From positions 157,688 to 221,687 of the forward strand of contig NZ_JABCQG010000004.1 in NCBI RefSeq assembly GCF_015244565.1: a stretch of 64,000 bases of DNA. Direction: 5' to 3'. Under the pieces are notes generated by a model. The model was not told the origin of the DNA and made no database searches. It saw only the letters and a list, made by a program, of their open reading frames with translations. The stretch comes from Gluconobacter vitians (lineage in GTDB: Bacteria > Pseudomonadota > Alphaproteobacteria > Acetobacterales > Acetobacteraceae). The translations under genes were made by a program, and so were the position numbers. Of the stretch, positions 7,561 through 17,900 are shown piece by piece; position 1 is the stretch's first letter; each line of letters begins with the position of its first letter.

Positions 7561-9555
7561 CTAGCTGCCTGACGAAGCCGAATTACGCCCCGCCCGCTCC
7601 AGCGCCGCAATCTCGGCCATGACCTCACCATTCTCGATCTTTCGGGCAATATCCGACAGTGACGCCCCAGCCTCAAGTGACGCCGCTGTGACACGCCACC
7701 GCTCCCCGGCCTCGGCATCGCCGTCACACAGACCAGCCGAAATATCGAACCGCAGCAGTGTCGCCTCTCCGCTCAGACGCCGCAGGGCCCGCAACAGCGC
7801 ATGAGCCTGCGTCGCACGCTCCCCGACAGCCGAGACACCACCAAGGATGGGCAGCGAGCCACGGGCAAACTCCGCCCGGGTCGTGTCGATCCCGGCCTGG
7901 CGCTGGATCCTGTCCGTGACAACCGGATCATCGCGGGTCAGCACAGCCGCCAGATAGCGCAGATTTCCGACCGCCGCCGTCTGGAGCAGACCGTCCATGT
8001 CCTGCCCGCGCCGCTGCGGACAGACCATGAAGGCACAGAGCAGCCCGATCACGCTGCCAAGCGTGTTATCGAGCATCCGCATCCAGGCCACACCCTGCGA
8101 CGGCATGATCATTTCCGTCACGACAATGAACTGCGCGCTGATGAACACAACAAGCATGGTATAATTCACCGCCCGCATGGCGATGGCCCCGATCACGAAC
8201 ACCGCCACCGCCGCCAGCATCTGCGCCGAACCCGGCAGGAACGGTGTCAGCAGCAGCGCCAGCACGCCACCGCCCACAGTCCCGAGCACACGCTCCAGCG
8301 CCCGCACCAGCGTCGTCTGCCCGGAAGGCTGGATCACCAGTAGCACCGCCACCAGCGCCCAGAACCCGTAATCCAGCCCGAGCCACCAGCTCGTCATGTA
8401 AGTGGCCAGCAGCCCTACGACGAGCCGGAGCGTATGCTGCCAGATCGCCGGCGTCAGGCGCACCACATGCCGGGGCAGTTCGGCATCAAGCGGCAGCCGT
8501 GCCTTCTGTGCCAGACCTTCGGCCAGCGTTCCCAGCGTCCGCGCACTGGTGGCCACCAACTCCCCGATCGGACCAGCCGTCGCAGGAATGCTCTCCGCCA
8601 GCGCAAGCCCTTCCGACGCCAGACGTTCAAGATCCGGCGTGGGCTCAAGTGCCGCGTCACTGGCATGCTGGCACAGCGCGGAAAAAGCGGCGAGCGTGCC
8701 CCGAGCCTCGAAATCCAGCCCGCGCGTCTCGACCAGATGCTCCACCGCCAGCATGGCTGTGAACAGACGCTCCGCCCCGGCCAGAGACGCAATCAGGCGC
8801 CCGCGCATGCCATAGCTGGCGTGCCCGGCATCAATCTGGAGCGCCAGACCGCGCGCGCGCTCGATAGCGGTGCGTACATTCTGCCGATGAACCGTTTCCT
8901 GAAGACGCCCCGCCGCGATCTCGCCCGCCATGACCGAAAGCAGCCGGTAACAGCTCCCCACGGCCCGCCTGGCTGGCGCATAGGGATGCAACGGCCAGAT
9001 GACGAGGCACAGAAGCATGGCCCAGACGCCACCTCCGCCGAACGCCAGGGCAATGACGAACGCGTCCTGCAATCCATGCGCCGGAAACCCCGTTCCCGCC
9101 AGCATGACGCAGCCCAGCAGCGCGCAAAGCAACGCCATGGACGGCGTGAGCGCCCGCGCCATGCCTGTCAGCAGACCCGTCAGCACCAGCCAAGGCAGCA
9201 CACCCCACAGCGGATAATCCGCGACAATGGAGGTCACCCCCCCCAAAATCGCGCCGCCTACCGTGAAAAGTCCAAGAATGCGGAACTGCTCGCGCGCCGT
9301 CCCGCCCGGCTCGATCAGGCAGCTCCAGAACGCCGCAAAGGCAGCCCAGGCCAGCACGGCCTGCTGTTCGTAAAGCGCGGGAAGCAGCGCCATGACGGTT
9401 GCCACCGCAGCCCGGCTTCCCTCGGCCGGAGCAATCTGCTCCGGACTGACAGGCACGGAATGTCGCGCCAGAAACTGCGTCAGAAAGTCGAACGGCCTGC
9501 CCCTGTTGGGGGCAGGCCGGGACGACGGACCAGTAGCAAGAGGATCGCGGACCAT
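7561..9555 (-). CDS. FUSC family inner-membrane transporter (aromatic-acid exporter type)
   Basis: 664 aa. The architecture is duplicated: an N-terminal group of membrane helices (about residues 40-190, including AVLAWAAFAAFWSCL and LWGVLPWLVLTGLLTG), a helical cytoplasmic region (about 200-365), a second helix group (about 370-510, with LGLDYGFWALVAVLLVIQPS and FVIGAIAMRAVNYTMLVV) and a cytoplasmic tail. This is the layout of the YccS/AaeB/fusaric-acid-resistance family. The sequence GFWALVAVLLVIQPSGQTT is typical of the second FUSC module. Export of small aromatic acids is the usual inference; substrate is unproven. It starts 4 bases after the nitronate monooxygenase stop, so they are probably one operon. 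Confidence 0.85.
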   Translation of the reverse strand: MVRDPLATGPSSRPAPNRGRPFDFLTQFLARHSVPVSPEQIAPAEGSRAAVATVMALLPALYEQQAVLAWAAFAAFWSCLIEPGGTAREQFRILGLFTVGGAILGGVTSIVADYPLWGVLPWLVLTGLLTGMARALTPSMALLCALLGCVMLAGTGFPAHGLQDAFVIALAFGGGGVWAMLLCLVIWPLHPYAPARRAVGSCYRLLSVMAGEIAAGRLQETVHRQNVRTAIERARGLALQIDAGHASYGMRGRLIASLAGAERLFTAMLAVEHLVETRGLDFEARGTLAAFSALCQHASDAALEPTPDLERLASEGLALAESIPATAGPIGELVATSARTLGTLAEGLAQKARLPLDAELPRHVVRLTPAIWQHTLRLVVGLLATYMTSWWLGLDYGFWALVAVLLVIQPSGQTTLVRALERVLGTVGGGVLALLLTPFLPGSAQMLAAVAVFVIGAIAMRAVNYTMLVVFISAQFIVVTEMIMPSQGVAWMRMLDNTLGSVIGLLCAFMVCPQRRGQDMDGLLQTAAVGNLRYLAAVLTRDDPVVTDRIQRQAGIDTTRAEFARGSLPILGGVSAVGERATQAHALLRALRRLSGEATLLRFDISAGLCDGDAEAGERWRVTAASLEAGASLSDIARKIENGEVMAEIAALERAGRNSASSGS

Positions 9556-9559
9556 GTCC

Positions 9560-10978
9560 TCAGCGACCGGTCAGGATACGCTCCACGAGCTGGCCGACCG
9601 TCGGGACAAAGCCGTTCGCGTAGAACGGATCCGTGCCGAAGCGCCACGCATTCGTGCCGCCGAACATCAGATTATGGTCCATGACCACATCCTCATCCGC
9701 ACCGGGCGGAATGTGGGAAATGGTCTGAAGCGTCTTCTGGATACAGAACGACCGGGGGTCAGCTTTCTGACCTGTCGTGTACGGCTCTTTCTGCATCCAG
9801 TTGGAGAAGCGGCACTGCGACAGGCAGCCCATGCAGGCCGTCTGGTCCGCAAGGATTTCCCGCGAGCTTTCCGGCGTCACGAACACCAGCGTATCATCCG
9901 GCGTGCGCAGTGCTTCCGTGAAGCCCGCTGCCTCCCATTCCGCAATGCGCGGACGGTCAGCCGCCGGCACGAACACCTCGCGCTTGCGGGCACCAACGCC
10001 ATAGGACGCTTCATATCCGTCGCCAGATTCCTGACTGTACGGCACCTGACGCTCGGAGCGCTCGCGAAGGTCGTTCAAGAAGCTGTTCTTGACGGCTGAT
10101 GAGTAAAACCCGGTCGGGGAGAAGCGGTTCAGATACACATCCCCCTTCTTCAGCGTCAGAAGGCGACGCTTCCAGGCATCGGGGATCGGGCTTTCCTGCG
10201 TCAGCAGCGGACGGGTTCCGAACTGGAAGGCGATCGGCCCCAGTTCCGGATTGCCGATCCAGTCCTGCCATTCTTCAAGATGCCAGACACCACCGGCCAT
10301 GATGATCGGCGTCTCGTCCAGACCGTAATTGCGCATGACGCGGCGCAGTTCGAGAACGCGCGGATACGGATCTTCCGGAGACAGCGGATTTTCCGTGTTG
10401 GACAGGCCGTTATGACCGCCCGCACGCCACGGATCCTCATAGACCACGCCACCCAGAAGTTCGGGCGCCTTGCTGTAAGCACGCCGCCACAGGGCATTGA
10501 ACGCGCGTCCCGAGGAGATGATCGGATAATACGGAATCCCGAAACGGACCGCGATGTCCGACAGGCGATACGGCATGCCCGCGCCACAGGTCAGACCATG
10601 CACAAGGCTAGGAGCGCCTTCGAGGATGCCCGTGATGACTTCCTCGGCTCCGCCCATTTCCCACAGGATATTGACGTTGATCCGGCCTTTGCCGCCCGAA
10701 ATATCGTGGGCGATCTTCGCCTGGGCGATGCCACCATCAATGGCGTAGCGGATCAGTTCCTGCTGACGCTCACGACGGGTCCGGCCATGGTAGATCTGCG
10801 GAATGGGCTTGCCATCCTGATCGTAGCTGTCCGCATTGACGGCCGAGATGGTTCCGATCCCGCCGGCGGCAGCCCAGTGTCCGGCCGAAACGCCCGTGGA
10901 GACGGAAACACCTTTGCCCCCTTCGATCAGAGGCAGCACATCCTGACCACCAAAACGGAGGGTATCAATAGATTTCAT
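9560..10978 (-). CDS. nitronate monooxygenase / NPD-like flavin oxidoreductase
   Basis: 472 aa from the ATG at 10978 (MKSIDTLRFGGQ). The reading frame stays open 49 codons further upstream, but that extension crosses the pnp terminator and is not credible. The family uses FMN on a TIM barrel. Visible are an N-terminal glycine-rich VSAGHWAAAGGIGTISA, VHGLTCGAGMPYRLSDI, PIIMAGGVWHLEEW and GPIAFQFGTRPLLTQES, the last being the FMN phosphate region. It is longer than the usual 320-380 aa. The C-terminal extension has a cysteine cluster, ACMGCLSQCRFSNW plus RSFC, which could bind a metal or Fe-S cluster; this is inference. Operon with the FUSC gene downstream. Confidence 0.82.
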   Translation of the reverse strand: MKSIDTLRFGGQDVLPLIEGGKGVSVSTGVSAGHWAAAGGIGTISAVNADSYDQDGKPIPQIYHGRTRRERQQELIRYAIDGGIAQAKIAHDISGGKGRINVNILWEMGGAEEVITGILEGAPSLVHGLTCGAGMPYRLSDIAVRFGIPYYPIISSGRAFNALWRRAYSKAPELLGGVVYEDPWRAGGHNGLSNTENPLSPEDPYPRVLELRRVMRNYGLDETPIIMAGGVWHLEEWQDWIGNPELGPIAFQFGTRPLLTQESPIPDAWKRRLLTLKKGDVYLNRFSPTGFYSSAVKNSFLNDLRERSERQVPYSQESGDGYEASYGVGARKREVFVPAADRPRIAEWEAAGFTEALRTPDDTLVFVTPESSREILADQTACMGCLSQCRFSNWMQKEPYTTGQKADPRSFCIQKTLQTISHIPPGADEDVVMDHNLMFGGTNAWRFGTDPFYANGFVPTVGQLVERILTGR

Positions 10979-11004
10979 GGGGACTGGCTGTCTCCGATAC
11001 TCAG

Positions 11005-11035
11005 AAAAAAAAGGCGGGGCCTTGCGAGCCCCGCC
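11005..11035 (-). terminator. intrinsic terminator downstream of pnp
   Basis: On the minus strand GGCGGGGC, a 7-base loop and GCCCCGCC (11035-11013) are followed by eight T (11012-11005). It lies 8 bases after the pnp stop and separates pnp from the nitronate monooxygenase gene. Confidence 0.92.
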
Positions 11036-11042
11036 CCAACAC

Positions 11043-13193
11043 TCATTCGGCGTCGCGACGGGGCGGACGGCCCGGCTTGGCCCCCACACTCTCCGTAATA
11101 TCGGCGCCCGTGGCCTGATCGACAACCCTCATGGAGAGCTTGACCTTGCCGCGGTCGTCAAAACCGATGACCTTGACCTTCACGGCATCACCCTGCTTGA
11201 CGACATCGGTCGTCTTCGCAACGCGGCCTTCAGCCAGTTCGGAGATGTGAACCAAGCCATCACGCGGGCCGAGGAAGTTCACAAACGCACCGAAATCGGC
11301 GGTCTTAACAACCTTACCATCATAGATGCGACCGATTTCCGGCTCGGCAACGATGCCTTCGATGCGGGCGATGGCCCTCTGGGCCTGCTCGTCGTTCGAA
11401 GCAGCAATCGTCACGGTGCCATCGTCACCGATATCGACCTTTGCACCCGAATACTCGACGATCTCGCGGATCACCTTGCCGCCGGAGCCGATCACATCAC
11501 GGATCTTTTCCTTCGGCACGGAGATCGTGGTGATCTTCGGAGCATTGCCCGAAACATCCGAACGGCCTTCCGTCAGGGCCTTGGCCATTTCGCCAAGGAT
11601 GTGGATACGGCCTTCACGGGCCTGCTCCAGGGCGATCTTCATGATTTCCGGCGTGATGGACGTGATCTTGATGTCCATCTGCAGCGCGGTCACGCCGTCA
11701 GCCGTACCGGCCACCTTGAAGTCCATGTCGCCGAGGTGATCTTCATCACCCAGGATATCGGACAGCACGGCGTAGCCACGGTCTTCCTTGATCAGGCCCA
11801 TGGCGATGCCGGCAACCGGACGCGGCAGCGGAACGCCGGCATCCATCAGGGCGAGCGAGGAGCCGCAGACGGTTGCCATGGAAGACGAACCGTTGCTTTC
11901 CGTGATCTCGGAAACCACACGCATCGTGTACGGGAAGGCTTCCTTGCTCGGCAGCAGCGGGTGGATTGCGCGCCATGCCAGCTTGCCGTGACCGATTTCA
12001 CGACGGCCCGGGGAGCCCATGCGGCCACACTCACCAACCGAGTACGGCGGGAAGTTGTAGTGCAGCATGAAGTTGGAACGGTATTCACCTTCCAGCGCGT
12101 CGATGATCTGCTCGTCCTGACCCGTGCCGAGCGTTGCGACCACGAGGGCCTGCGTCTCGCCACGCGTGAACAGGGAAGACCCATGAGCGCGTGGCAGGAT
12201 GCCGACTTCGGCCAGGATCGGACGGACCGTCTTCAGGTCACGGCCATCGATACGGATGCCCGTCTTGAGGATGGAGCCGCGAACGACCTGTGCCTCAAGC
12301 TCCTTGAGCATTGGCTTGGCCAGTTCGACGTCCAGACCTTCCTCGGCCAGGATCTCGTTGATCCGGTCCTTGGCTTCGGCGACCTTCTTGTAACGGGCCT
12401 GCTTCTGACGCTCCTTGTAGGCATCCGCCATCAGCTTGTTGCCGACCTTCTCGACGCGCTTGCGAAGGGCGATTTCTTCCTTCGTCAGCGACGGCAGATC
12501 CCACGGAGCCTTCGCAGCGTGCTCGGCGAGCGCGATGATGGCATCGATGACCGGCTGGAAGGACGTGTGACCCAGCGTGACGGCTTCGAGCATCGTCTCT
12601 TCCGAAAGCTCGCTGGCTTCGGATTCAACCATCAGTACGCCTTCGGCCGTACCGGCGACCATCAGGTCGAGCGTGCTATCCTTGATCTCGTCATGCGTCG
12701 GGTTCACGACCAGCTTGCCGTCGATGCGACCGATGCGCGCACAGGCGACCGGGCCGAAGAACGGAATACCGGAGAGCGTCAGCGCAGCCGAGCAGCCGAT
12801 CAGCGACACGAGGGCCGGATCGTTCTCGTTGTCGTAGCTCAGAACCGTTGCGGTGATCTGGACTTCGTTGCGGAAGTTCTCCGGGAACAGCGGACGGATC
12901 GGACGATCGATCAGACGTGCGTTCAGGACTTCGGCTTCGGACGGACGACCTTCACGCTTGAAGAACCCACCCGGGATCTTGCCGGCGGCATAAGCCTTTT
13001 CCTGGTAGTTGACCGTCAGCGGGAAGAAGTCCTGTCCCGGCTTGACCGTCTTGGCACCAACAGCGGTGCAGAGGACGACCGTGTCGCCATATGTGATCAT
13101 GACCGCGCCGTCTGCCTGGCGTGCGACCTTGCCGGTCTCCAGGATCAGGGGGCGTCCGGCCCATTCGATTTCCTTACGGAAATAATCAAACAT
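11043..13193 (-). CDS. pnp: polyribonucleotide nucleotidyltransferase (PNPase)
   Basis: 716 aa, full length. PNPase degrades RNA 3'-to-5' by phosphorolysis and works in the degradosome as a trimer. Domain order: RNase PH 1 (about 10-145), helical linker (150-235), RNase PH 2 (about 310-540, with [20 protein letters not shown] and [19 protein letters not shown]), KH (about 555-615, [12 protein letters not shown]), S1 (about 620-690, [21 protein letters not shown]). Start ATG at 13193 ([11 protein letters not shown]), with GGGAAA upstream. It follows rpsO across a 196-base gap containing a strong hairpin, as expected if PNPase controls its own mRNA. Confidence 0.98.
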   Translation of the reverse strand: MFDYFRKEIEWAGRPLILETGKVARQADGAVMITYGDTVVLCTAVGAKTVKPGQDFFPLTVNYQEKAYAAGKIPGGFFKREGRPSEAEVLNARLIDRPIRPLFPENFRNEVQITATVLSYDNENDPALVSLIGCSAALTLSGIPFFGPVACARIGRIDGKLVVNPTHDEIKDSTLDLMVAGTAEGVLMVESEASELSEETMLEAVTLGHTSFQPVIDAIIALAEHAAKAPWDLPSLTKEEIALRKRVEKVGNKLMADAYKERQKQARYKKVAEAKDRINEILAEEGLDVELAKPMLKELEAQVVRGSILKTGIRIDGRDLKTVRPILAEVGILPRAHGSSLFTRGETQALVVATLGTGQDEQIIDALEGEYRSNFMLHYNFPPYSVGECGRMGSPGRREIGHGKLAWRAIHPLLPSKEAFPYTMRVVSEITESNGSSSMATVCGSSLALMDAGVPLPRPVAGIAMGLIKEDRGYAVLSDILGDEDHLGDMDFKVAGTADGVTALQMDIKITSITPEIMKIALEQAREGRIHILGEMAKALTEGRSDVSGNAPKITTISVPKEKIRDVIGSGGKVIREIVEYSGAKVDIGDDGTVTIAASNDEQAQRAIARIEGIVAEPEIGRIYDGKVVKTADFGAFVNFLGPRDGLVHISELAEGRVAKTTDVVKQGDAVKVKVIGFDDRGKVKLSMRVVDQATGADITESVGAKPGRPPRRDAE

Positions 13194-13357
13194 GCATGTT
13201 TTCCCAAATTAAGGATGAAACCATCCCCGGGCGTCCGGCAGGTGGCGGAGCAGCGTTTCGGACGGCATGGCGGTGATGGCGGGAAGCCCCCGACATGACA
13301 CCATGTGGCCTGAAACGCCGGTCGCGCACCCGCACCGCCGGACAGGCGATGGCGGGA

Positions 13358-13381
13358 TGTCCGGGAGCAGGCTCCCGGACA
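13358..13381 (-). promoter_or_regulatory. rpsO-pnp intergenic hairpin, candidate processing or autoregulation site
   Basis: Perfect 10-bp inverted repeat (TGTCCGGGAG / CTCCCGGACA) with a 4-base loop, starting 9 bases after the rpsO stop and about 165 bases before pnp. No T-run follows on the minus strand, so it is not a standard terminator. In E. coli a leader hairpin cut by RNase III underlies PNPase autoregulation. The position fits such a site or an mRNA 3'-end stabiliser, but the function is inferred. Confidence 0.6.
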
Positions 13382-13389
13382 GATCTAGC

Positions 13390-13659
13390 TCAGCGACGCA
13401 GGCCGAGACGCTCGATCAGGCTCTGGTAACGGGCCTGGTCCTTGCGCTTCAGATAGTCCAGCAGGCTACGACGCTGACCGACCATCATCAGAAGACCACG
13501 ACGGGAGTGGAAGTCCTTCTTGTGGGTCTTCAGGTGCTCGGTCAGGTTGACGATACGCTCGGACAGGATTGCAACCTGCACTTCCGGCGAACCCGTATCC
13601 GTCTCGCTCTGCTTGTACTCAGAAATCAGCGCCGTACGGCGTTCTGCGGTAATCGACAT
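13390..13659 (-). CDS. rpsO: 30S ribosomal protein S15
   Basis: 89 aa, the canonical length. S15 binds 16S rRNA in the platform and recruits S6/S18. Signatures are [55 protein letters not shown] and LLDYLKRKD. The start is ATG at 13659, with TTGGAGAA placed correctly upstream; longer in-frame starts would add non-homologous residues. Its first 41 bases lie inside the 3' end of truB in another frame, so its ribosome-binding site is inside truB. The order truB-rpsO-pnp is the conserved proteobacterial one. Confidence 0.97.
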   Translation of the reverse strand: MSITAERRTALISEYKQSETDTGSPEVQVAILSERIVNLTEHLKTHKKDFHSRRGLLMMVGQRRSLLDYLKRKDQARYQSLIERLGLRR

Positions 13660-14620
13660 CGTGTTCTCCAAAAAACTCGTGGTTTTCCAGCATCCGCGCT
13701 GCCCTGAGCCGCCCATGACGGACATGACACAGACCCAGCACGTGCTCTCCGATCATCGCGCGCCACAGATGGTCTTCCCCCTGCGACGATGCCGGCAGAG
13801 GATGCACAAGGTCCGCGGGGTCTATCGACTGCCCCCAGACAAGCATCCTTCCCTCCGCATCGGTGACGGCCAGCGCCGGGATGTCGACCAGCGCGGTCGC
13901 CGCATCCAGCAGAGGAGCCGGAAGAGCATCGGCCTTGTCCACAGTTTGAGTCGATTTGTCCAGTGATATCTGATCGATCGTCAGGGCGTGGCTCAGATCG
14001 AACGGCCCGCACTTCATCCGCCGCAGCACCGAGATATGCCCGATCGTTCCGCAGGCTAGCGCGATGTCACGCGCGAGCGCACGCATATAGACGCCCTTGC
14101 CAGACTGCACGTCGAATACGGCCGTATCCGCGTCCGGACGTTCCACCAGCGTTATCGAATCGATCCGCGCCGGACGTGGCGGAAGTTCAGGCGGACGGCC
14201 GGCCCGCGCCATGTCATAGGCCCTCTCGCCCCCGACCCGAAGCGCTGAAAAAACGGGCGGCACCTGCATGACATTTCCGGTGAGCGCGGGCAGAACAGCA
14301 CGGATCTGGTCATCGGTCGGGCGGTTGGGAGATGTCGCCAGAACCTCGCCTTCAAGATCATCCGTCGTCCGGCTTTCACCAAAAGTCAGGGTGAAACGGT
14401 AACGCTTTGTCGCGTCCATGATGTAGGGAATGGTCCGCGTGGCCTTGCCGAACGCGATCGGCAGGACGCCCGAAGCCAGCGGATCGAGCGTTCCACCATG
14501 ACCGGCCTTTTTCGCATCAAAAGCCCATCGCAGCTTATTGACCATATCCGTGGAGGTCGGCCCCAGCGGCTTGTCGAGAATCAGCCACCCGTCGATATCG
14601 CGTCCACGTTTCCTGCCCAT
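13619..14620 (-). CDS. truB: tRNA pseudouridine(55) synthase TruB
   Basis: 333 aa from ATG 14620 ([20 protein letters not shown]); an earlier ATG at 14677 would add 19 unrelated residues and lie inside the terminator. TruB makes pseudouridine 55 in the tRNA T-loop. Catalytic motif: [20 protein letters not shown], with the nucleophilic Asp in GGTLDPLA. Also present are [41 protein letters not shown] and [14 protein letters not shown]. The C-terminal region (about 245-333) is longer than minimal TruB and its last 41 bases overlap rpsO out of frame. Confidence 0.96.
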   Translation of the reverse strand: MGRKRGRDIDGWLILDKPLGPTSTDMVNKLRWAFDAKKAGHGGTLDPLASGVLPIAFGKATRTIPYIMDATKRYRFTLTFGESRTTDDLEGEVLATSPNRPTDDQIRAVLPALTGNVMQVPPVFSALRVGGERAYDMARAGRPPELPPRPARIDSITLVERPDADTAVFDVQSGKGVYMRALARDIALACGTIGHISVLRRMKCGPFDLSHALTIDQISLDKSTQTVDKADALPAPLLDAATALVDIPALAVTDAEGRMLVWGQSIDPADLVHPLPASSQGEDHLWRAMIGEHVLGLCHVRHGRLRAARMLENHEFFGEHDVDYRRTPYGADF

Positions 14621-14675
14621 ACATCCCGTCCTTGCTTTTGAAGGCCGCTGATAGACCAGCAGGGGGCCGGAATGC

Positions 14676-14710
14676 AAAAACGCCCCTCACCGGAAGTGAG
14701 AGGCGTTTTT
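14676..14710. terminator. intrinsic terminator between rbfA and truB
   Basis: AAAAACGCC / GGCGTTTTT with an inner 5-bp CTCAC/GTGAG stem and one mismatch; loop CGGAA. On the minus strand the hairpin ends in a T-run, 9 bases past the rbfA stop. It should end most transcription from the infB operon before truB, so truB-rpsO needs read-through or its own promoter. Confidence 0.85.
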
Positions 14711-14718
14711 TAAAAAAG

Positions 14719-15147
14719 TCACTCGGGCTTGGAGTTCAGATCCCGCTGGACTTCCGGAGACCGCATGATCTCGTCGAGTTCCATGGCGTTATCCAGCGCC
14801 GTATCAGGCTGGAAGTGGATCTCCGGCACCGTCCGGAGATTGAGAGCCTTGGAAAGCCCCGTTCTCAGGAAAGGTGCCACCCGCTTCAGGGCTGGCAGGA
14901 GAACCTCCACATCGCTCCGTCCCAGACGCGTCACGAAAGCCGTGGCATGTCTGAAATCCGGAGAGATACGGACTTCCGTCACCGTAATCCGCACATCCAG
15001 CAGTTCCGGATCGCGGAATTCGGTCCGGGCAAACAGCTCCGCCAGAACCCGGCGAACCTCTTCGGCCACCCGGAGCTGGCGGGTGCTGGGCCCGTGAGCG
15101 GAGACGCCCGCGGGACCTTTCACGTCATGTCTGGAACGGGAGCTCAA
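14719..15147 (-). CDS. rbfA: ribosome-binding factor A
   Basis: 142 aa. RbfA is a KH-fold 30S maturation factor that acts on the 16S rRNA 5' helix. An extra basic N-terminus (about 20 residues) precedes [18 protein letters not shown]. Further marks are [21 protein letters not shown] and [18 protein letters not shown]. The start at 15147 overlaps the infB stop by ATGA, so the two are translationally coupled. Confidence 0.95.
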
Positions 15148-17900
15148 GCCGGGATCACTTCCATTTCATAGCACTCGACCATGTCGCCTTCGCGCAGGTC
15201 ATTGTAACCCGCGAAGGACAGACCACATTCGTAACCGCGTGCCACTTCCTTGACGTCATCCTTGAAGCGCTTGAGCTGGCTCAGCTCGCCCTCATGAATA
15301 ACCACGTTGTCACGCAGCAGACGCACGCCACAGCCGCGCTTGACGAGACCTTCGGTGACATAGCAACCCGCGACCTTGCCGGTCTTGGTGATGTTGAACA
15401 CCTGACGGACCTCTGCGTAGCCGAGGAACTTCTCGCGATGCTTCGGCGCAACCTTACCCTTGACCAGCTGCTCCACGTCATCCGCCACCTGGTAGATGAT
15501 GGAGTAGTAGCGGATGTCCACACCCTCGCGCTGGGCCAGTTCACGGGCCTGCGTGGTGGCACGGACATTGAAGGCCACGATGATGGCGTCGGAAGCCTTG
15601 GCAAGCTGGATGTCGCTTTCCGTGATCTGACCGACACTGGCGTTCAGAACGCGGACAGCAACTTCCTCATGGGCCAGCTTCTGCACGGTCGTGGAAATGG
15701 CTTCCGCCGAACCCTGCACGTCAGCCTTGATGAGAAGGGCAACTTCCTTCTGCACACCGGCCTGGATCCGGGCCAGCATCTGATCGAGCGTTCCACGGGC
15801 CGCAACCTGCGACGCCGCTTCCTTCTCCTTGATCTTCCGCTGACGGAACTCGCTGATCTCACGGGCCCGCGCATCGTTTTCGACAACGACGAACGGCTCA
15901 CCCGCACCCGGCACACCCGTCAGGCCGAGCACTTCGACCGGCATGGACGGACCGGCTTCCTTGACCTGACGGCCACGGTCATCGAGCACCGCACGGACAC
16001 GGCCCCATTCGGCACCGGCCACCACGATGTCACCCCGGCGCAGCGTGCCCTTCTGGACGAGAACGGCGGCAACGGGGCCACGCCCACGATCCAGACGGCT
16101 TTCGATCACCACACCTTCGGCCACGCGATCCGGATTGGCCTTCAGATCCAGCATTTCGGACTGGAGCAGGATGCACTCTTCGAGCTTGTCCAGACCGATC
16201 CGCTTCAGAGCCGAAACCTCGACGTCCTGGGTGTCGCCACCCATTTCCTCGACCACAATCTCGTGGTTCAGCAGTTCCTGACGCACGCGGTTCGGATTGG
16301 CACCCGGCTTGTCGATCTTGTTGATCGCCACGATGATCGGAGCATTGGCCGCCTTGGCGTGCTTGATGGCTTCGATCGTCTGCGGCATCACGCCGTCATC
16401 CGCAGCCACCACCAGCACCACGATATCCGTCACCGATGCACCGCGGGCACGCATGGAAGTGAAGGCCTCATGACCCGGCGTGTCGATGAAGGTGATCTTC
16501 TTCCCGGACGGCGCCGTGATCTGATACGCGCCGATATGCTGCGTGATGCCACCGGCTTCACTTGCAGCCACATCCGTGGTGCGAAGCGCATCGAGCAGGG
16601 AGGTCTTGCCGTGATCGACATGACCCATGACCGTGACGACCGGAGCACGTGGCTTCAGATCGGTTTCGCTGTCCTCGACACCCTCGATACCGATTTCAAC
16701 ATCGCTCTCGGAAACACGCTTGATGCGATGGCCGAATTCCTCGACCACGAGCTCGGCGGTATCGCCATCAATGCTCTGCGCGGCCGTTGCCATGACGCCC
16801 ATCTTCATGAGTGCCTTGATGACTTCACCCTGACGGGCGGCCATACGGTTGGCCAGTTCGGCGACCGTGATGGTTTCCGGAACAATGACGTCACGGACGA
16901 CGCGGACCTGATCGGAACGCAGACGCTCCAGCTCGGCCTGACGACGCTCGCGGTCACGCTGGCGACGGACCGAAGCCAGCGAACGCGTCTTGTCGTCATC
17001 ACCTTCGATTGCAGCACGGACGTCGATACGGCCTGCACGGCGATCGCTGCCGCCACCCTTGCGGGATGGTGCGGACGGACGGCGCTGCGGTGTAGCAGCA
17101 GCCCCCGGACCACTGCGGCGCGGTGCGGGACGACGCTCGTCATCGCCACCAGCGGCGCCGGAACGCAGATGAAGCGTTTCGTTGTTACGGGCAGGTGCAG
17201 ACGCAGACGCTGCCGGACGCGACGGCTGAACCGGACGAGGCGGCATGATCGCACGCTCGGCCAGAGGACGCAGACGCTGTACCGGAGCCGCCAGCTGAAC
17301 ACCGCCGGTCGAGTGGCTGCGCGGATCGAGCGGAGCCGTACGTGCAGCTTCCTCGGCTTCGCGTGCTGCTGCTTCAGCAGCAGCCTGTTCGGCAGCGCGT
17401 GCCGCAGCTTCAGCCGCAGCCTGTTCACGGGCAGCCTGCTGCTCGCTTTCCTTCAGGGCGGCGATTTCCGCAGCCTTCTGTTCGCTGATCAGACGCTCTT
17501 CCTCGGCAGCGCGACGCGCAGCCTCGGCAGCCGACATGATCTGGATCTTTTCTTCCTCGCGCCGCGCAGCCTCTTCAGCAGCCGCCTTGCGCTGCCCCTC
17601 AAGGGCGCGCTGGCGGGCTGCCAGTTCGGCTGCCGTCAGGGCACGTCCACCCGCACGGCCACCACGGGCCGCCGCACCGGCACCCGGGCCGGACGCATTG
17701 CGCTTGGGCTTGCGGACCTCAACCTGCACGACCTTGGAACGGCCATGGCTGAAGCTCTGACGTACGGATCCGGCATCCACAGTACGCCCGACCTCCTGAC
17801 GTCCAGCAGGGCGAAGCGACAGGCGGCTGCTTCTGGTCTGTTCGCCGCCCTGTGATGGGGTGTTGTTTCCGTCCTGGTTGCGCTCGTTGCCGTCGCTCAT
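15144..17900 (-). CDS. infB: translation initiation factor IF-2
   Basis: 918 aa. IF-2 is the GTPase that brings fMet-tRNA to the 30S subunit and joins subunits. Residues 1 to about 330 are a long, charged, Ala/Glu/Arg-rich region with near-repeats such as [20 protein letters not shown], typical of alphaproteobacteria. The GTPase core has G1 [15 protein letters not shown]2 [13 protein letters not shown]3 DTPGHEAF and G4 NKIDKP. Domains II-IV follow, ending [19 protein letters not shown]. The start at 17900 overlaps the preceding YlxR/L7Ae gene by ATGA. Long antisense open frames across this gene are codon-bias shadows. Confidence 0.98.

Noticed and set aside
10979..11125. 49-codon N-terminal extension of the nitronate monooxygenase
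   Set aside because: It crosses the pnp terminator and stop and is low complexity; the conserved protein begins at MKSIDTLRF.
10977..13298. 773-codon plus-strand frame across pnp
   Set aside because: Antisense shadow of pnp; the translated sequence looks compositionally odd and spans the pnp terminator.
15294..17855. 853-codon open frame on the plus strand across infB
   Set aside because: It lies exactly antisense to infB, has no homology I can see, and follows from the high GC and low-complexity N-terminus of IF-2.
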